From contig CAZCBD010000046.1 in NCBI GenBank assembly GCA_964496755.1, positions 1 through 15,520 of the forward strand: DNA of 15,520 nucleotides. The letters run 5' to 3'. The position numbers and the translations under genes were made by a program. A model generated the notes under the pieces. That model saw only the letters and a program-made list of their open reading frames with translations, did no database searches and was not told where the DNA came from. The DNA comes from CAZCBD01 sp964496755 (GTDB taxonomy: Bacteria > Bacteroidota > Ignavibacteria > Ignavibacteriales > Melioribacteraceae). Of this stretch, positions 14,138 to 15,520 are shown one piece after another. Positions within the stretch are counted from its first letter, which is position 1. Every line of letters starts with the position of its first letter.

Positions 14138-15520
14138 ATCTCATCATCATTATCTATTTCAGGAATGTTTAATTCGTTTTCGGAAGCAGCAATTATAACC
14201 GCTGCTGAAGCATCGCCGGTAATATTTATAGTTGTACGAAACATATCCAATATTCTTTCAACACCAAAAATTAAAGCAATACCTTCGGTTGGAATACCCA
14301 CTTGTTCCAAAACAATTACCAACATTAAAACACCAGCCATCGGGGCCCCTGCCGTTCCTATAGAAGCAAGTGTTGAGGTCATCACAATCATTAATTGATC
14401 GGCTATGCTTAAATCTATTCCAAAAACTTGTGCAATAAAAAGAGCCGATACACCGTGATACAAAGCGGTTCCATTCATATTAACTGTTGCACCGAGCGGA
14501 AGTACAAAACTTGCAATATCATTGGGAACACCGAATTTCTTTTCGCACGTTTCAATTGTTACAGGCAAGGTAGCCGAACTTGAACTTGTACTAAAAGCAA
14601 TAAGTTGAGGTGCTCTGATATCTTTCAAAAATCTTCCCATCGGCAAACCGGAAAAAAGTTTTACAACCGGAGGATAAGTAAAGTTTAAAAGCAACAACCC
14701 TATAATGGTAATTACTGTATAATTTAATAATGAAAAAAGAATATCAGTACCAAAATTAGCTACAACTGCCGCAATTAGGGCAAATACACCATACGGTGCA
14801 ATTTTAATTACAATATGTACAATTTTTATCATTGCATCATTTAATCCGTCAAAAAAATTTAATATGGTTTCGGATTTTTCTTTGGGTAACATTGTTAATG
14901 CAATGCCGGTAAAGATTGAAAAAAAGATAATCGGTAATAATTTGCCTTGCGCTAAACTTTCAAAAAAGTTTGTTGGAATGATTTGCAACAGAATTTCAAT
15001 CGGATTTGCCTGTTTTGCTAATCCTGAAACCTTTGCTCCTTGTTCACTAAAATTTTTCAATAAATCTTTTGTAACATCTTCAGGTAATCCTGTTCCGGGT
15101 TGAAAAATATTTGCAAGTAAAAGACCTATTGCAATAGCACAAGCAGTATAAAGCAAATAATAGGCTAATGTTTTCATTCCAACCCTACCCATTTTCTGTG
15201 GATTCATACTGGCAGCACCAATTAATAACGATGCAAATACAAGTGGAATGATAATCATTCTAATCATTCTGATAAAAGCATCACCAACCGGTTTCACTTC
15301 TGCAATTGCCTCTTTAAAAAATATCCCGGCCACAGCACCCAAAAGTAAGCCGACAAGTATTTTCGTGTATATTTTCATTTTAAATATTTTTTCAAACAGC
15401 AGATACATCGCTATGAATAGGCTTGCTGCTCTAATTAATTGTAAAGCAATAATCGGCAAAAAATCAATTTTCGATTGCGGAACAGTATAAAAAATAATTG
15501 CAATTAAAGTCGCTATTACG
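14134..15520 (-). CDS. Sodium:dicarboxylate/glutamate symporter family protein; 5' end probably beyond right edge
   Basis: Secondary transporter of the GltPh/EAAT/DctA family in the inner membrane. Numbering from an in-frame TTG at 15459: serine-rich HP1 loop FSTSSSSATLP (to Pro299), NMNGTAL from Asn327, an HP2 loop with IGTAGAPMAG, and the last helix ERILDMFRTTINITGD (401-416). Asp405 and Arg408 match GltPh Asp394 and Arg397, which bind the amino group and side-chain carboxylate, so glutamate or aspartate is the likely substrate. Asn replaces the Asp of NMDGT. Homologues normally begin near MKIYTKILVG, here Met28 (ATG at 15378). No ribosome binding site precedes it, and the frame runs upstream without a stop to the edge, encoding extra hydrophobic sequence. 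The true start is uncertain. Confidence 0.88.
   Translation of the reverse strand, partial: VIATLIAIIFYTVPQSKIDFLPIIALQLIRAASLFIAMYLLFEKIFKMKIYTKILVGLLLGAVAGIFFKEAIAEVKPVGDAFIRMIRMIIIPLVFASLLIGAASMNPQKMGRVGMKTLAYYLLYTACAIAIGLLLANIFQPGTGLPEDVTKDLLKNFSEQGAKVSGLAKQANPIEILLQIIPTNFFESLAQGKLLPIIFFSIFTGIALTMLPKEKSETILNFFDGLNDAMIKIVHIVIKIAPYGVFALIAAVVANFGTDILFSLLNYTVITIIGLLLLNFTYPPVVKLFSGLPMGRFLKDIRAPQLIAFSTSSSSATLPVTIETCEKKFGVPNDIASFVLPLGATVNMNGTALYHGVSALFIAQVFGIDLSIADQLMIVMTSTLASIGTAGAPMAGVLMLVIVLEQVGIPTEGIALIFGVERILDMFRTTINITGDASAAVIIAASENELNIPEIDNDDEI

Overview
The window is AT-rich (roughly one third G+C by eye) and every recognisable gene lies on the minus strand, so transcription runs from high to low coordinates. 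Gene content and several protein variants fit a low-GC member of the FCB group (Bacteroidota, Chlorobiota, Ignavibacteriota). The pointers are a short TruB without a PUA tail, a pyrroline-5-carboxylate reductase with a CACGTAF stretch and a TTPQGITIAGL signature, a NusA with one C-terminal helical repeat, and patchy Shine-Dalgarno use. A class Ignavibacteria genome is my best guess; it rests on remembered family features, not on a search.

Region A (15520 down to 10473) holds four transport and metabolism genes in one direction: a glutamate/aspartate-type sodium symporter whose reading frame stays open to the right edge, an NhaC-family Na+/H+ antiporter overlapping it by ATGA, proC, and a DinF-type MATE exporter. 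Na+-coupled acidic amino acid uptake, Na+ export and proline synthesis could work together in sodium and osmotic balance, but that link is inferred from position.

Region B (10472 to 10361) is the only gene-free stretch of more than 100 bases. It carries a promoter-like sequence followed by a short GC-rich hairpin and a T-run, just before rimP. The hairpin could end the upstream operon, attenuate the nusA operon, or stabilise its 5' end.

Region C (10360 down to 1) is the conserved transcription and translation operon: rimP, nusA, infB, rbfA, truB, ribF, rpsO, pnp, then a partial dihydrouridine synthase gene cut by the left edge. The order matches the Bacillus-type cluster but without the small ylxR and ylxQ genes between nusA and infB. 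infB/rbfA and rbfA/truB are joined by TAATG overlaps, and rpsO/pnp are 10 bases apart. The products cover 30S maturation (RimP, RbfA), transcription elongation and termination (NusA), initiation (IF2), tRNA modification (TruB, Dus), FMN/FAD synthesis (RibF), ribosomal protein S15 and RNA decay (PNPase). RibF supplies the FMN that Dus requires.

I see no mobile element, CRISPR array, tRNA, rRNA, toxin or defence gene. This is mostly an ordinary housekeeping region. The points most worth a second look are the rimP leader, the rpsO leader hairpin, the altered motifs of the Dus protein and the N-terminal end of the symporter.
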